Part shown: piece by piece, positions 8,304-16,811 of the stretch | How positions within the stretch are numbered: position 1 is the first letter of the stretch | How the letters are laid out: every line of letters begins with the position of its first letter | Assembly (NCBI RefSeq): GCF_001423745.1 | Contig: NZ_LMPC01000003.1 | Coordinates: 1-64,000 of the forward strand | DNA length: 64,000 nucleotides | Origin: Arthrobacter sp. Leaf337 | GTDB taxonomy: Bacteria; Actinomycetota; Actinomycetes; Actinomycetales; Micrococcaceae | Direction of reading: 5' to 3' | Position numbers and translations under genes: made by a program | The notes under the pieces: model-generated | What the model was told of the DNA's origin: nothing | Seen by the model: only the letters and a program-made list of their open reading frames with translations | Databases searched by the model: none

Positions 8304-9656
8304 ATGAACCTGCACAAACTTCTGACCGAACGCGAGGCCAACGGCGCCCCGATCCGCGTTGGGCTGATCGGCGCCGGACGTTTCGGCACCATGTACCTGG
8401 CACAGGCCCGCAACATCCCCGGCATCCACGTGGTGGCCATCGCCGACATCAACGCCGAACGCGCCAAGGGCGCCCTGAAGCTGGTGGACTGGCCCGAGGA
8501 AGCCTTCGTTGAAGACATCGAGACGGCCATCGCCACGAGGGCCACCACTGTGGTGACCGATGCGTCTGTCCTGTTCGACGCGGACCTGGACGTCATCGTT
8601 GAGGCCACCGGCAACCCGATTGTCGGCATCAACCACGCACTCCGCGCCATCGAAACGGGCAAGCACATCATCATGGTCACGGTCGAGGCGGACGCTCTGG
8701 CGGGTCCGGCCCTGGCCAAGCGGGCCAAGGAGGCCGGCGTCGTCTATTCACTGGCTTACGGCGACCAGCCCGCACTGATCTGGGAGCTCGTGGACTGGGC
8801 CCGGACGTCCGGCTTCGACGTCGTCTGCGCCGGCAAGGGCGCCAAGTACCTCTCGCACTACCACCAGATGAACCCGGACAACGTCTGGGAAAACTGGGAA
8901 TTCTCGAAGGAACTGACGGACTCGGGCCAGCTCAACCCCTACATGCACACCTCCTTCCGTGACGGCACCAAAGCCGCCATCGAAATGGCTGCCGTAGCCA
9001 ATGCCGCGGGCCTGCGCCCGTCCGATGAAGGGCTGACGTTCACCCCCGGCGACGTCGAACAGATCGCCACGATCTGCCGTCCCGCGGCCGACGGCGGCGT
9101 CCTCAGCAACGCCGGCAGCGTCGACGTGATGTCCAGCGTGACGCGTGAAGGCGACTGGATCCCCCACAACACCCAGGAAGGCGTCTTCGTCGTGGTGAAG
9201 GCCACCAACAAGTACGTCTCCGGCTGCTTCCAGGAATACCCCTGGCACCCGGACCCCACCGGCCAGTACGCCGCCCTCTACCGCCCCTACCACTACGTCG
9301 GCCTGGAGCTCAACGTCTCCATCGCCAACGCAGTGCTTCGCGGTGTGGCCACCGGCGCTCCGGAAGGCTTCCACGCCGACGTCGTCGCCTGTGCCAAGAA
9401 GGACCTGCACGCCGGGGAAATCCTCGACGGCGAGGGCGGCTTCACGGTCTGGGGCAAGCTGATTTCGGCCGAAAAGTCGGTCCGGGACCGCGCCCTTCCG
9501 GTCGCCATGGCCCACCACGTCAAGCTCGTCAACGACGTTCCCGAGGGCGGCATCGTCGGCTGGGATGACGTCGAGATCGATACCTCCCTGGAAGAGGCGC
9601 TGAAGCTGCGGCGCGAGACGGAGGCCCTCGCACTCGAAGTGGTGCCGGCGACATGA
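8304..9656 (+). CDS. NAD(P)-dependent oxidoreductase (homoserine-dehydrogenase-like N-domain, SAF-like C-domain)
   Basis: This 450-residue protein has a Rossmann fold at its N-terminus (VGLIGAGRFG, about 19-28) and continues with VVAIADINAERA and VIVEATGNPIVG. The C-terminal part (about 360-440) resembles the SAF-type domain seen in this group (KKDLHAGEILDGEGGFTVWG). AAAGG at 8294-8298 precedes ATG 8304. It is the first gene of a LacI-controlled operon with a sugar-type ABC importer and overlaps the next gene by 4 bp. It probably acts on the imported sugar or sugar acid, but the substrate is not recognisable. Confidence 0.8.
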   Translation: MNLHKLLTEREANGAPIRVGLIGAGRFGTMYLAQARNIPGIHVVAIADINAERAKGALKLVDWPEEAFVEDIETAIATRATTVVTDASVLFDADLDVIVEATGNPIVGINHALRAIETGKHIIMVTVEADALAGPALAKRAKEAGVVYSLAYGDQPALIWELVDWARTSGFDVVCAGKGAKYLSHYHQMNPDNVWENWEFSKELTDSGQLNPYMHTSFRDGTKAAIEMAAVANAAGLRPSDEGLTFTPGDVEQIATICRPAADGGVLSNAGSVDVMSSVTREGDWIPHNTQEGVFVVVKATNKYVSGCFQEYPWHPDPTGQYAALYRPYHYVGLELNVSIANAVLRGVATGAPEGFHADVVACAKKDLHAGEILDGEGGFTVWGKLISAEKSVRDRALPVAMAHHVKLVNDVPEGGIVGWDDVEIDTSLEEALKLRRETEALALEVVPAT

Positions 9657-10918
9657 TCGACCGCCGCACTTTCCTGGGAGCCGCCGCGGCGAGCATGCTG
9701 CTCGCCGGCTGCGGGGCCACCCCGGGAATCGACCCCAACCGTGCCGCATCGGCCGGTGGCACCTTGAAGTTCGGCAGCTGGCAGTGGCTCGAGCCGGGCC
9801 GCGGCGAGGCCATGTGGAAGGCCATCCAGGCCTACCAGAAGGTGAATCCGTCCGCGGTCCTGGCCCAGAGCACCACGCCGTTCCTTTCCTTCGCCGACAA
9901 GCTCAACACCGAGCTCGGCGGCAAGGGCGGGCCCGACGTCTTCGTCGTGCAGGACGTCAACTTCTATCCGCTGGCCGACGCCGGCATCCTGGCCCCGCTG
10001 ACCTCGGTCATCTCCTCGCACAAGGGCACGCCGTTCAACCACACCAATGAATCCGGTCTGGTCAACGGCGTGCAGTACGGGATCACATGGGAACGGCTGA
10101 ACTGGAACTTCTTCTGGAACCGCAAGATCCTGGACAAGGCCGGCGTGACGCCGCCGACGAACGTCGCTGAACTGATTTCGGCAGCGGGCCAGATCCGTTC
10201 GGCAACAGGCTTGGACGGCTTCGGTGTCCGGCACCAGATGACGGAATTCGACTCCTGGTTCATGGACTTCGACGTGTGGACCTACGGGCACGGCGGATCC
10301 TGGTCGGACGGCTCACGGCCCACCATCGACTCCGCGGAGAACATCGCCGGCGTTGAGGCGTTCGGCGAGATCTACCGCTCGGGTGCCATGCCCATCGGAG
10401 ACGACGCGTCAACGATGCGCACCAAGTTCCGCGAAGGCCGCCTCGGCATGATGATCGATGTCTCCTCCACGGTGGCCGGCATCCTGCGGTCCTCCAAGGC
10501 CCTGACGTCGGCCGACATCGGCTTTGCCGACCGGATTCCGCTGCCCAAGCCCTCGGCCCACCAGGAGATCGTTCTGGCAGTCAACGGGTACGGCAAAAAC
10601 AAAAACCTCGCCGTCGACTTCGTCGGCTGGGTCGGTTCCGATGAAGGACAGGCGGCGCTCCGGGCGGCAATGGGCCCGTCAACACTGGCCACCGATGTGC
10701 CGCTGGCTCCCGACTACGCCGCGGCCAACCCGTGGGCCAAGGCATTCATCGACCTCGCCTCCGAGTCTCGCAGCCCCCTCATCCGGGGCTATGAGGCACA
10801 GACCAAGGCCATCATGCGCGAAGTGATGACGCAGGTGGAACGCTACCTCGTGGACGGCGGCGACGCTGCAAAGGCACTCGCCACCGCACAGACACAAGTA
10901 ACTCAGCTGCTTGGCTGA
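9653..10918 (+). CDS. ABC transporter extracellular solute-binding lipoprotein (sugar type)
   Basis: The 421-residue product is a substrate-binding lipoprotein of the MalE-like family. The N-terminus carries a twin-arginine motif (RRTFLG) and a lipobox LLAGC with the modified Cys at residue 20, so Tat export and lipid anchoring are likely. GTLKFGSWQWLEPGRGEAMW begins the mature ligand-binding fold, and the C-terminal segment contains EIVLAVNGYGKNKNL. ATG 9653 overlaps the oxidoreductase stop by 4 bp, which couples translation. The permeases and ATPase follow directly. Confidence 0.9.
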   Translation: MIDRRTFLGAAAASMLLAGCGATPGIDPNRAASAGGTLKFGSWQWLEPGRGEAMWKAIQAYQKVNPSAVLAQSTTPFLSFADKLNTELGGKGGPDVFVVQDVNFYPLADAGILAPLTSVISSHKGTPFNHTNESGLVNGVQYGITWERLNWNFFWNRKILDKAGVTPPTNVAELISAAGQIRSATGLDGFGVRHQMTEFDSWFMDFDVWTYGHGGSWSDGSRPTIDSAENIAGVEAFGEIYRSGAMPIGDDASTMRTKFREGRLGMMIDVSSTVAGILRSSKALTSADIGFADRIPLPKPSAHQEIVLAVNGYGKNKNLAVDFVGWVGSDEGQAALRAAMGPSTLATDVPLAPDYAAANPWAKAFIDLASESRSPLIRGYEAQTKAIMREVMTQVERYLVDGGDAAKALATAQTQVTQLLG

Positions 10919-10944
10919 GAAGACCTAGGCAAAGGATCCGGGCA

Positions 10945-11892
10945 ATGTCGCTCCGAACTTCGATCTCCCCGCCCGCCGTGGCGCAGCCTCCCATCCAGGA
11001 TGCCCCTTCCCGGCATCACATGTGGCAGAGGATCTCCCCGTACATCTACATCGGCCCCGCCGTCGTGTACCTGATCATCTTCATGATCATCCCGGTGGTG
11101 CAGGGCATCCAGCTCAGCTTCACCAAAACTCCGCTCGTCAGGCCCGACGGCGGAACCGGCGTCGGGCTGGAGAACTACTCCCGGCTGCTCAGCAGCCCGC
11201 AGTTCTACAATTCGCTGGGCGCCACCATCCTGTACACGGCCGCGACCGTGATCTTCGCCGTCGCCATCGGCGCCGGATCGGCACTGCTCCTGAACCAGGC
11301 TTTCAAGGGCCGCACGATTGTCCGGGCCATCATCACGTTCCCCTGGGCCGTCCCCACGGTGGCCACCGCCCTGATCTTCAGCTGGATCTTCAACCGGTCC
11401 GACGGCGTTCTGAACGAAGTGGTCGGAGTGCTCGGCGTCGGCCAGCAGGGCTGGCTGGTCGATCCGAAATTCGGGATGGCCGCCGTCGTCCTGACTTCGG
11501 TCTGGAAGGTCATGCCCCTGGTCATGCTCGTGGTTCTTGCCTCGCTGCAGTCCATCCCCAGCGAACTCTACGAGGCCACCCGCATGGACGGCGCCGGGGC
11601 ACTGGAGACGTTCAAGGCCGTCACCTGGCCGCACATCGCCCCCACCGTCAGGGTGGTCACGCTACTCATGACGATCTGGTCCATCCGCCGTTTCGAGATC
11701 ATCTATCTCCTGACCGGCGGCGGCCCGGTGGACACCACCAACACCCTCGTCGTCAACGTCTACCGCCAGGCCTTCAGCAACCAGGAACTGGGCCGCGCGG
11801 CAGCCATCGGCGCCCTCGGCCTGGTGCTGTCCCTGCTGGTCACGGTTGTCTACTTCATGATGGAACGGCGCAACGCCGCCAAGGAGGCCTAG
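10945..11892 (+). CDS. sugar ABC transporter permease (MalF-like)
   Basis: This 315-residue inner-membrane protein has about six hydrophobic segments, beginning at residue 31 (YIYIGPAVVYLIIFMIIPVV). The cytoplasmic EAA loop that contacts the ATPase reads LYEATRMDGAGALETFKAVT, near 205-225. It is one half of the translocation channel for the lipoprotein encoded at 9653. The gene lies 26 bases after the lipoprotein gene and 4 bases before the second permease. Confidence 0.9.
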   Translation: MSLRTSISPPAVAQPPIQDAPSRHHMWQRISPYIYIGPAVVYLIIFMIIPVVQGIQLSFTKTPLVRPDGGTGVGLENYSRLLSSPQFYNSLGATILYTAATVIFAVAIGAGSALLLNQAFKGRTIVRAIITFPWAVPTVATALIFSWIFNRSDGVLNEVVGVLGVGQQGWLVDPKFGMAAVVLTSVWKVMPLVMLVVLASLQSIPSELYEATRMDGAGALETFKAVTWPHIAPTVRVVTLLMTIWSIRRFEIIYLLTGGGPVDTTNTLVVNVYRQAFSNQELGRAAAIGALGLVLSLLVTVVYFMMERRNAAKEA

Positions 11893-11896
11893 AACA

Positions 11897-12790
11897 ATGA
11901 CCACCAAAGAAGCACCACCACTCCCCGAGGCTGCGCCGCACAAGCGCCGGCTGAAGGCGCCGGGCAACCGCAATTTCAGCAAGCCCGCCCGGTACGCCAT
12001 GCTGGCCGCGCTGGTCCTCTTCTCGGGCTTCCCGCTCTACTGGATGCTGAATACGGCGCTCAGCCAGGACTCGGAACTGTACGGCCAGGCCCAGGGCTGG
12101 TGGCCGCACTGGGAACGGCTCGCTGACTTCGGGGACCTCATCGGCAGCGTCCCCATCTTCAAGTGGCTCACCAACTCCGTGGTCATCGCGGGCGGGACCA
12201 CACTGCTGTCCCTCATCTTCGCGGTGCTGGCCGGCTACGCACTGTCCCGGTTCAAGTTCTACGGCAAGGGCGCTGCGGGGTTCCTGCTGTTCGCCACCCA
12301 GATGCTGCCCGAGGCACTGCTCGTGGTCCCCATCTACGCACTCTTCGCGTCGCTGGGCCTCCTCAACGGCATGGGCGGCCTGATCCTCGCCAACGTGGCA
12401 TTCACGATGCCCGTCAGCGTCTGGATCATCAAGGGAGCCATTGACGCGATTCCCTATGAAATCGAGGAAGCCGCGGCAGTCGACGGGTGCCCTCGGGTCA
12501 CCATCCTGTCGCTGGTTCTCACCCCGCTGATTCTTCCCAGCATCGCCGCTGCCGCCGTCATCAACTTCTTCGACGGGTGGAACGAATTCCTCCTGGCCAA
12601 GACGTTCATCGCCGAACGGGACCTGTGGCCGGCGTCCGTGGGCCTCGCTTCGTTCATCGGACAGTACCTGACCTCGCTGAACTCCGTCATGGCCGCAGCC
12701 CTGCTGTTCACCCTCCCGGCATTGATCTTCTTCCTCCTTGTCCAGCGTCGTATCGTCTCGGGCCTCACGGCCGGCTCAGTCAAAGGTTGA
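11897..12790 (+). CDS. sugar ABC transporter permease (MalG-like)
   Basis: The 297-residue product has a basic N-terminal tail and about six membrane segments. The first one is at about residue 32-50 (YAMLAALVLFSGFPLYWML). The EAA motif is YEIEEAAAVDGCPRVTI. It pairs with the MalF-like permease encoded just upstream. The ATPase gene follows after two bases. Confidence 0.9.
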   Translation: MTTKEAPPLPEAAPHKRRLKAPGNRNFSKPARYAMLAALVLFSGFPLYWMLNTALSQDSELYGQAQGWWPHWERLADFGDLIGSVPIFKWLTNSVVIAGGTTLLSLIFAVLAGYALSRFKFYGKGAAGFLLFATQMLPEALLVVPIYALFASLGLLNGMGGLILANVAFTMPVSVWIIKGAIDAIPYEIEEAAAVDGCPRVTILSLVLTPLILPSIAAAAVINFFDGWNEFLLAKTFIAERDLWPASVGLASFIGQYLTSLNSVMAAALLFTLPALIFFLLVQRRIVSGLTAGSVKG

Positions 12791-12792
12791 TC

Positions 12793-13989
12793 ATGGCAAA
12801 GCTCTCACTACGCAACATCAGCAAGCGCTTCGGGGACACCCAGGTCATCCACGACTTCAGCGCCGACGTCGACAACGGGGAGTTCCTCGTCCTGCTCGGC
12901 GCGTCGGGGTCCGGAAAATCGACGCTGCTCCGCATCATTGCCGGGCTCACCGACGCCAGCGCGGGCGACGTCATCTTCGACAACCTCCGCGTAAACCGGC
13001 AAAGCCCGCGCGAACGCGATATCGCCTTCGTGTTCCAGTCCTACGCGCTCTATCCGCACCTCACGGTCCGCGAAAACATAGCCTTCCCGCTGGCCCTGGA
13101 CAGGTTCAAGGGCTGGCACCACATCCCGGGCGTCAGCACCGTCGCGCGCCGCGTCTTCGGCTCGTCCAAGGACATCGCCAAGCAGGTGGCCAGTGTCTCG
13201 TCGATGCTGGAACTGGACGAGTACGCGAACCGCAAGCCCGGAGGCCTCTCCGGCGGCCAGCGCCAGCGCGTGGCCCTGGCACGGGCACTGATCCGCAACC
13301 CGTCGATGTTCCTGCTGGACGAACCGCTCTCCAACCTCGACGCCAAGCTCCGCGCGGAACTCCGCGGCGAAATCGTCCGGCTGCACCGGCTGACCGGGAA
13401 GACCTTCGTCTACGTCACGCACGACCAGGTGGAGGCCATGACCATGGCCACCCAGATCGTCATCCTCCACAACGGCATCGTGCAGCAGCACGCCACCCCG
13501 CAGGAGATCTACGCACGCCCCGCCAACACATACGTTGCCCGGTTCATCGGCAGCCCGCCCATGAACCTCATGACGGCGGCCGTGACCGGCGGGCAGCCGG
13601 CACTCGGCGGGCTGCGGCTCCCTGCGCCCGAAGCACTCCGGCTCGGGACCGGCACTGTGACCTTGGGCCTGCGCCCGGAACACCTGACGGTCTCCGCCGA
13701 CCTCGACGGTCCGGGCCTGGCGGGAACGGTCCGGCGAATCGAGGACCTGGGTGCGGACACCCTGATCGGCGTACAGCCGGACCCGGCGCTGGGGCTGAAC
13801 ATGTGGGAGCTCAACCAGGACGACCTCCTCTGGATCCGCCAGACGGGCCAGACCCGCCTGATGGCCGGAGATCCCTGCACGGTAATGCCCGAGGCCAGAA
13901 TGGCCAGCTACTTCGACAGCGATACCGGACAGAACCTGGCATCGGCCGGCAAGGATTCCGACGCCGGAATGCTGCCGGCGCGTGGCTAA
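12793..13989 (+). CDS. sugar ABC transporter ATP-binding protein (MalK/UgpC-like)
   Basis: This 398-residue ATPase starts at ATG 12793, two bases after the permease stop. Walker A is GASGSGKST (about 36-44), the Q-loop is FVFQSYALYPHL, the signature is LSGGQRQRVALA and Walker B is MFLLDEPLSNLD. A stretch of roughly 20 extra residues (around FKGWHHIPGVSTVARRVFG) sits between Q-loop and signature compared with standard MalK. A C-terminal TOBE-like domain follows. A stem-loop lies 17 bases after the stop. Confidence 0.9.
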   Translation: MAKLSLRNISKRFGDTQVIHDFSADVDNGEFLVLLGASGSGKSTLLRIIAGLTDASAGDVIFDNLRVNRQSPRERDIAFVFQSYALYPHLTVRENIAFPLALDRFKGWHHIPGVSTVARRVFGSSKDIAKQVASVSSMLELDEYANRKPGGLSGGQRQRVALARALIRNPSMFLLDEPLSNLDAKLRAELRGEIVRLHRLTGKTFVYVTHDQVEAMTMATQIVILHNGIVQQHATPQEIYARPANTYVARFIGSPPMNLMTAAVTGGQPALGGLRLPAPEALRLGTGTVTLGLRPEHLTVSADLDGPGLAGTVRRIEDLGADTLIGVQPDPALGLNMWELNQDDLLWIRQTGQTRLMAGDPCTVMPEARMASYFDSDTGQNLASAGKDSDAGMLPARG

Positions 13990-14005
13990 CCGGCGGCACC
14001 TCCCA

Positions 14006-14022
14006 GCCAGCCCTAGGCTGGC
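14006..14022. terminator. stem-loop after ABC operon
   Basis: Arms GCCAGCC and GGCTGGC enclose a 3-base loop shortly after the ATPase stop at 13989 and before the monooxygenase start at 14071. There is no T-run, so it could be a processing or weak termination hairpin. Confidence 0.4.
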
Positions 14023-14070
14023 AGTTCAGACCATGCTTGTTCTCATTTCACACACAAGGAAAAGTCACCG

Positions 14071-14382
14071 ATGACCATCATTGTCACCGCAGAATTCACT
14101 CCCGTTGAGGGCGCCTACGACCAGGTGGTCGCCGCCCTCGCCCCCGCCATTGCCGAGGTGCACGAAGAACCCGGCTGCCTGCTCTACGCCATCCACGAAT
14201 CCCCCACCGGCCAGATCATGATGATCGAAAAATGGGAAACCGTGGAACTGCTCGACGCCCACGGCGCCGGCGACGCCGTCAAGCGGCTCAATGCTTCACT
14301 CGAGGGGCTCCTGGCGAAGCCTGTGGACGTCACTCGGCTGGTGCCGATCCCCGCCGGAACTGCACAGCAGGGCGCGCTCTAA
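14071..14382 (+). CDS. antibiotic biosynthesis monooxygenase (ABM) domain protein
   Basis: The 103-residue product has the dimeric alpha/beta-barrel ABM fold. IIVTAEFTPVEGAYDQVVAA opens the domain, EEPGCLLYAIHE is the second strand region and MMIEKWETVELLDAH is the usual third motif. ACAAGG lies upstream of ATG 14071. Such proteins are often small quinone-forming monooxygenases or accessory enzymes. It may share the transcript of the preceding sugar locus, though a stem-loop intervenes. A hairpin repeat copy follows at 14401. Confidence 0.8.
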   Translation: MTIIVTAEFTPVEGAYDQVVAALAPAIAEVHEEPGCLLYAIHESPTGQIMMIEKWETVELLDAHGAGDAVKRLNASLEGLLAKPVDVTRLVPIPAGTAQQGAL

Positions 14383-14400
14383 GTAGTACCGGACAGCTGG

Positions 14401-14438
14401 CAGCGGACGACGGCGGGACCTCCCGCCGTCGTCCGCTG
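14401..14438. repeat. dispersed palindrome, copy 2
   Basis: Here the palindrome is longest: 18-bp perfect arms around CC, including the shared core CGACGGCGGGA/TCCCGCCGTCG. It starts 18 bases after the stop of the monooxygenase gene, which fits a terminator-like position. Confidence 0.85.
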
Positions 14439-14586
14439 GCGTTGTGCGCAGCCTTGTAACACGGGCGAAACGGCACGGATCGGCAGCGGAAACGTCCGGA
14501 TCGTAGGCTAGCTCCAACGTCCTGTTATGGGAAACATTTTTGGCTCGGATCTGGGACGACCATTGAGCGGAAATGGGGGATGATCC

Positions 14587-14727
14587 GTGAAATCACGTTC
14601 CGGAAACGTCCAACAGTCGGCCGAATCACGCTCCCAGGATGCCGATCCTCCTGATGACTACACGTTCGTCGGCCCCTATGACACCCAGTGCGACCGGCTT
14701 CAGTGCTTCTGCCACCAGCCGGAATAG
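14587..14727 (+). CDS. candidate small protein, 46 residues, Cys-containing C-terminus
   Basis: A GTG at 14587 is preceded by GGGGGA at 14575-14580, six bases away, which is one of the strongest ribosome binding sites in the region. The frame runs 46 codons to TAG 14725-14727. The first half is polar (Gln/Ser/Asp/Pro). The second half ends DTQCDRLQCFCHQPE, with three cysteines in nine residues. It could be a metal-binding micro-protein or a modified-peptide precursor, but no family is recognised. It converges on the six-gene operon whose last stop is at 14785. Its reality rests only on the ribosome binding site and the intact frame. Confidence 0.5.
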   Translation: MKSRSGNVQQSAESRSQDADPPDDYTFVGPYDTQCDRLQCFCHQPE

Positions 14728-14784
14728 CCGGACCCTGTTCCGGGACGTTCGACCCTACGGCTGCATCGCCCGTTTCTTGCGGTC

Positions 14785-15780
14785 TCACGCAAGGACCGCG
14801 CGGCAGGCCGCCGCGAGTGCGTCCTGGTGCTCGTCCAGCCAGGCGAGCCGGTGGTCTTCCAAACGTATTTTGGCGTGGTCGTTCTCGGACAGGGTTTCGC
14901 CGCCCAGGACACGGCTGCGCCGGCCCAGGCCACGCTTCAGCCGCTTGGCCTCCAGCAGCAGCGGCAGCGCCTCGACCTCGGCCGCCGTGGGCCGCGCATC
15001 CCTGCCGTAGGCCGCGAGCAGTTCGGTGACCCGGCTCAGGTCGAGGGCCACCTTGTGGTCGGCCTCCCCGAGACGGGTGTACACCTTGCCGACGTCGTGA
15101 ACGGCCACCGCGAGATCGAGGACCCGCACGTCCGGGTGTGCGCTGTCGAAGTCCAGGACCCCCACCACCTGGTCGCCGGCGAACACCAGGCTGCCGCGCC
15201 TGGCCCCGCCGTGCACCACCACCCGGGGAAGCTCCGGCAGCAGGCCGGTCAGTTTGTTGAGTACGTGCACGGTCCGGGCACGCAGTGCCGGCTCCACATC
15301 CTGTTCACCGGCCCGGCTCCGCAGCTCGCTGAGGACAGCCGGTTCGGCAGCCACCGCTGGCAGGTCGGCGACGACGGCGTGGTACCGGGCGAGCGTCCGG
15401 CCCAGCGCCCGCACGTGCTCGGGTGAGTCGTCGTCGAAGGGCGTCCCCTCGACGCCGCGGGTGGCGATCCACAACCGGCCGAAGAGCTCGATGTAGTCGG
15501 CGCCGGTGCGGGCGGGAACCACCTCCGGGGCAGGGAACCCCCTGTCCCGGAGCAGCCGCATCAGGCGCAACTGGCCGGTGAGCTCATCACGCGTCTTGGC
15601 CCGGTAGGAGCGGCGCAGGTAGTGGACACCGTCCGCAGCGGCGACGCGCAGGTGCTCGTTCTTGCCCCCCGGAAGAGGGCTGACCGAGATCCACCCACCC
15701 AGGGGCCACAATCCCTCGAGCTCGGCCACAGGCAGCGCCTGCCCGGCACGGTCCAGCACGCTGCCCTCCGTCGGCGTCAT
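14785..15780 (-). CDS. APH-fold phosphotransferase-like protein, catalytic residues altered
   Basis: This 331-residue protein has the aminoglycoside-phosphotransferase/homoserine-kinase-II fold. VHYLRRSYR occupies the nucleotide-binding strand, and GRTLARYHAVV is the usual mid-helix. The catalytic loop, normally HGDxxxxN, reads HGGARRGS near residue 190, so the catalytic Asp is Gly and the metal-binding Asn is Ser. The metal-binding DFD (VLDFDSAHP) near 210 is kept. It is the last gene of a six-gene operon; its ATG overlaps the preceding stop by 4 bp. It may be a pseudokinase, a binding subunit, or an enzyme with changed chemistry. Confidence 0.8.
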   Translation of the reverse strand: MTPTEGSVLDRAGQALPVAELEGLWPLGGWISVSPLPGGKNEHLRVAAADGVHYLRRSYRAKTRDELTGQLRLMRLLRDRGFPAPEVVPARTGADYIELFGRLWIATRGVEGTPFDDDSPEHVRALGRTLARYHAVVADLPAVAAEPAVLSELRSRAGEQDVEPALRARTVHVLNKLTGLLPELPRVVVHGGARRGSLVFAGDQVVGVLDFDSAHPDVRVLDLAVAVHDVGKVYTRLGEADHKVALDLSRVTELLAAYGRDARPTAAEVEALPLLLEAKRLKRGLGRRSRVLGGETLSENDHAKIRLEDHRLAWLDEHQDALAAACRAVLA

Positions 15781-16811
15781 GCTCCCGCCCGTCCCTCTGC
15801 CACCCGTTCGAACTCATTCACGTAGAGGCGGTACTGAGTGTCGTCGCGGTCGCGCCAGTCCGCATCCCCGGTCTTGATCTCGCGGTTGAGGCTGTGGAAG
15901 ATGTAGCGCGCCCAGTGGAAGCGCAGGTTGACCAGCCGGTCGCCGTGCGTGGCCTCCCGGTAGGCAGCGAGGAACGCAGCGCATGGCTCGTCGGCCCTGC
16001 TGATGTCACCGGTGGCCGAGTACACGCCCTGGCGCATCCTGTGCAGGAACTCCGCCACGTCCCGTGCGGGGTCGGCAGGCGCGCTGCGGTCCAGGTCGAT
16101 GACCGTCACGACGTCCTCAGTCAGGAAGACGTGGATCGGCCGGAACTGTCCGTGGCTCTGGGCCTGGATGCCGTCCACGGTGTCCCGGGCCAGGCCGTCC
16201 ACCTGTTCGAGCATGCCCAGGGCCGCGTCGACATAACCGGGGCTGGCGACCGCCACTTTGGCCAGGCGCTTGGCCAAGCTCGTCAGTTCTCCTGTCACCA
16301 GAAGGGAATGCGGGGTCCCGATCCGGAGGTCCAGGCTGTGCAGGCGGGCCAACCACGACGCTGCACGGGCGGCGGCCGCTGCGAGGTCGGCGCTGTCCGC
16401 GGCGAACAGCGTGGACATCGGCTCACCCGGCGCTCCCCTGCACAGCAGGATCTTCTCATCTCCGTACCAGGCCAGTGGTTCGACGGACTGGTAAGCGGAA
16501 CCGTGCCCCAGCCCGGCGGTACGCAGGGCCTGCAACTTCGCGTGCACGGCGGGACCGTCTTCGAAGGGGAAGAGCTTGGCGAACACGGGGGCGCCGTCGT
16601 CGAGTTCTATCTGCACCGTGGCAGCCCCGGTGCCGTCCAGCTGGATCACGTTCGTTGCCCACGACCCGCCGCCGGCCGCGGAGCCCAGGTGCGGGCGGAC
16701 ATACCGGTCCAGGAATTCCGGGGTGCGGACCCGTTCGGCACGCAGGACCTGCTGCTCCTTCACCTGATGGCTTTGGGCATGGATCTGGGTCCGGGTCTGG
16801 GTGGGGTTCAT
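15777..16811 (-). CDS. APH-fold phosphotransferase-like protein, catalytic residues altered
   Basis: The product is 344 residues from ATG 16811, which has GGAGGA just upstream. The fold is that of APH/maltokinase-like phosphotransferases: APVFAKLFPFEDG holds the ATP-binding Lys, and SWLARLHSLDLR is a mid-domain helix. In the catalytic loop HGQFRPIH (near 220) the catalytic Asp is Gln and the Asn is His. The metal site DLD (TVIDLDRSAPADPARD) remains. Both ends overlap neighbours by 4 bp (ATGA). Loss of the same two residues as in the flanking paralogs suggests a non-kinase or regulatory role. Confidence 0.8.
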   Translation of the reverse strand: MNPTQTRTQIHAQSHQVKEQQVLRAERVRTPEFLDRYVRPHLGSAAGGGSWATNVIQLDGTGAATVQIELDDGAPVFAKLFPFEDGPAVHAKLQALRTAGLGHGSAYQSVEPLAWYGDEKILLCRGAPGEPMSTLFAADSADLAAAAARAASWLARLHSLDLRIGTPHSLLVTGELTSLAKRLAKVAVASPGYVDAALGMLEQVDGLARDTVDGIQAQSHGQFRPIHVFLTEDVVTVIDLDRSAPADPARDVAEFLHRMRQGVYSATGDISRADEPCAAFLAAYREATHGDRLVNLRFHWARYIFHSLNREIKTGDADWRDRDDTQYRLYVNEFERVAEGRAGA

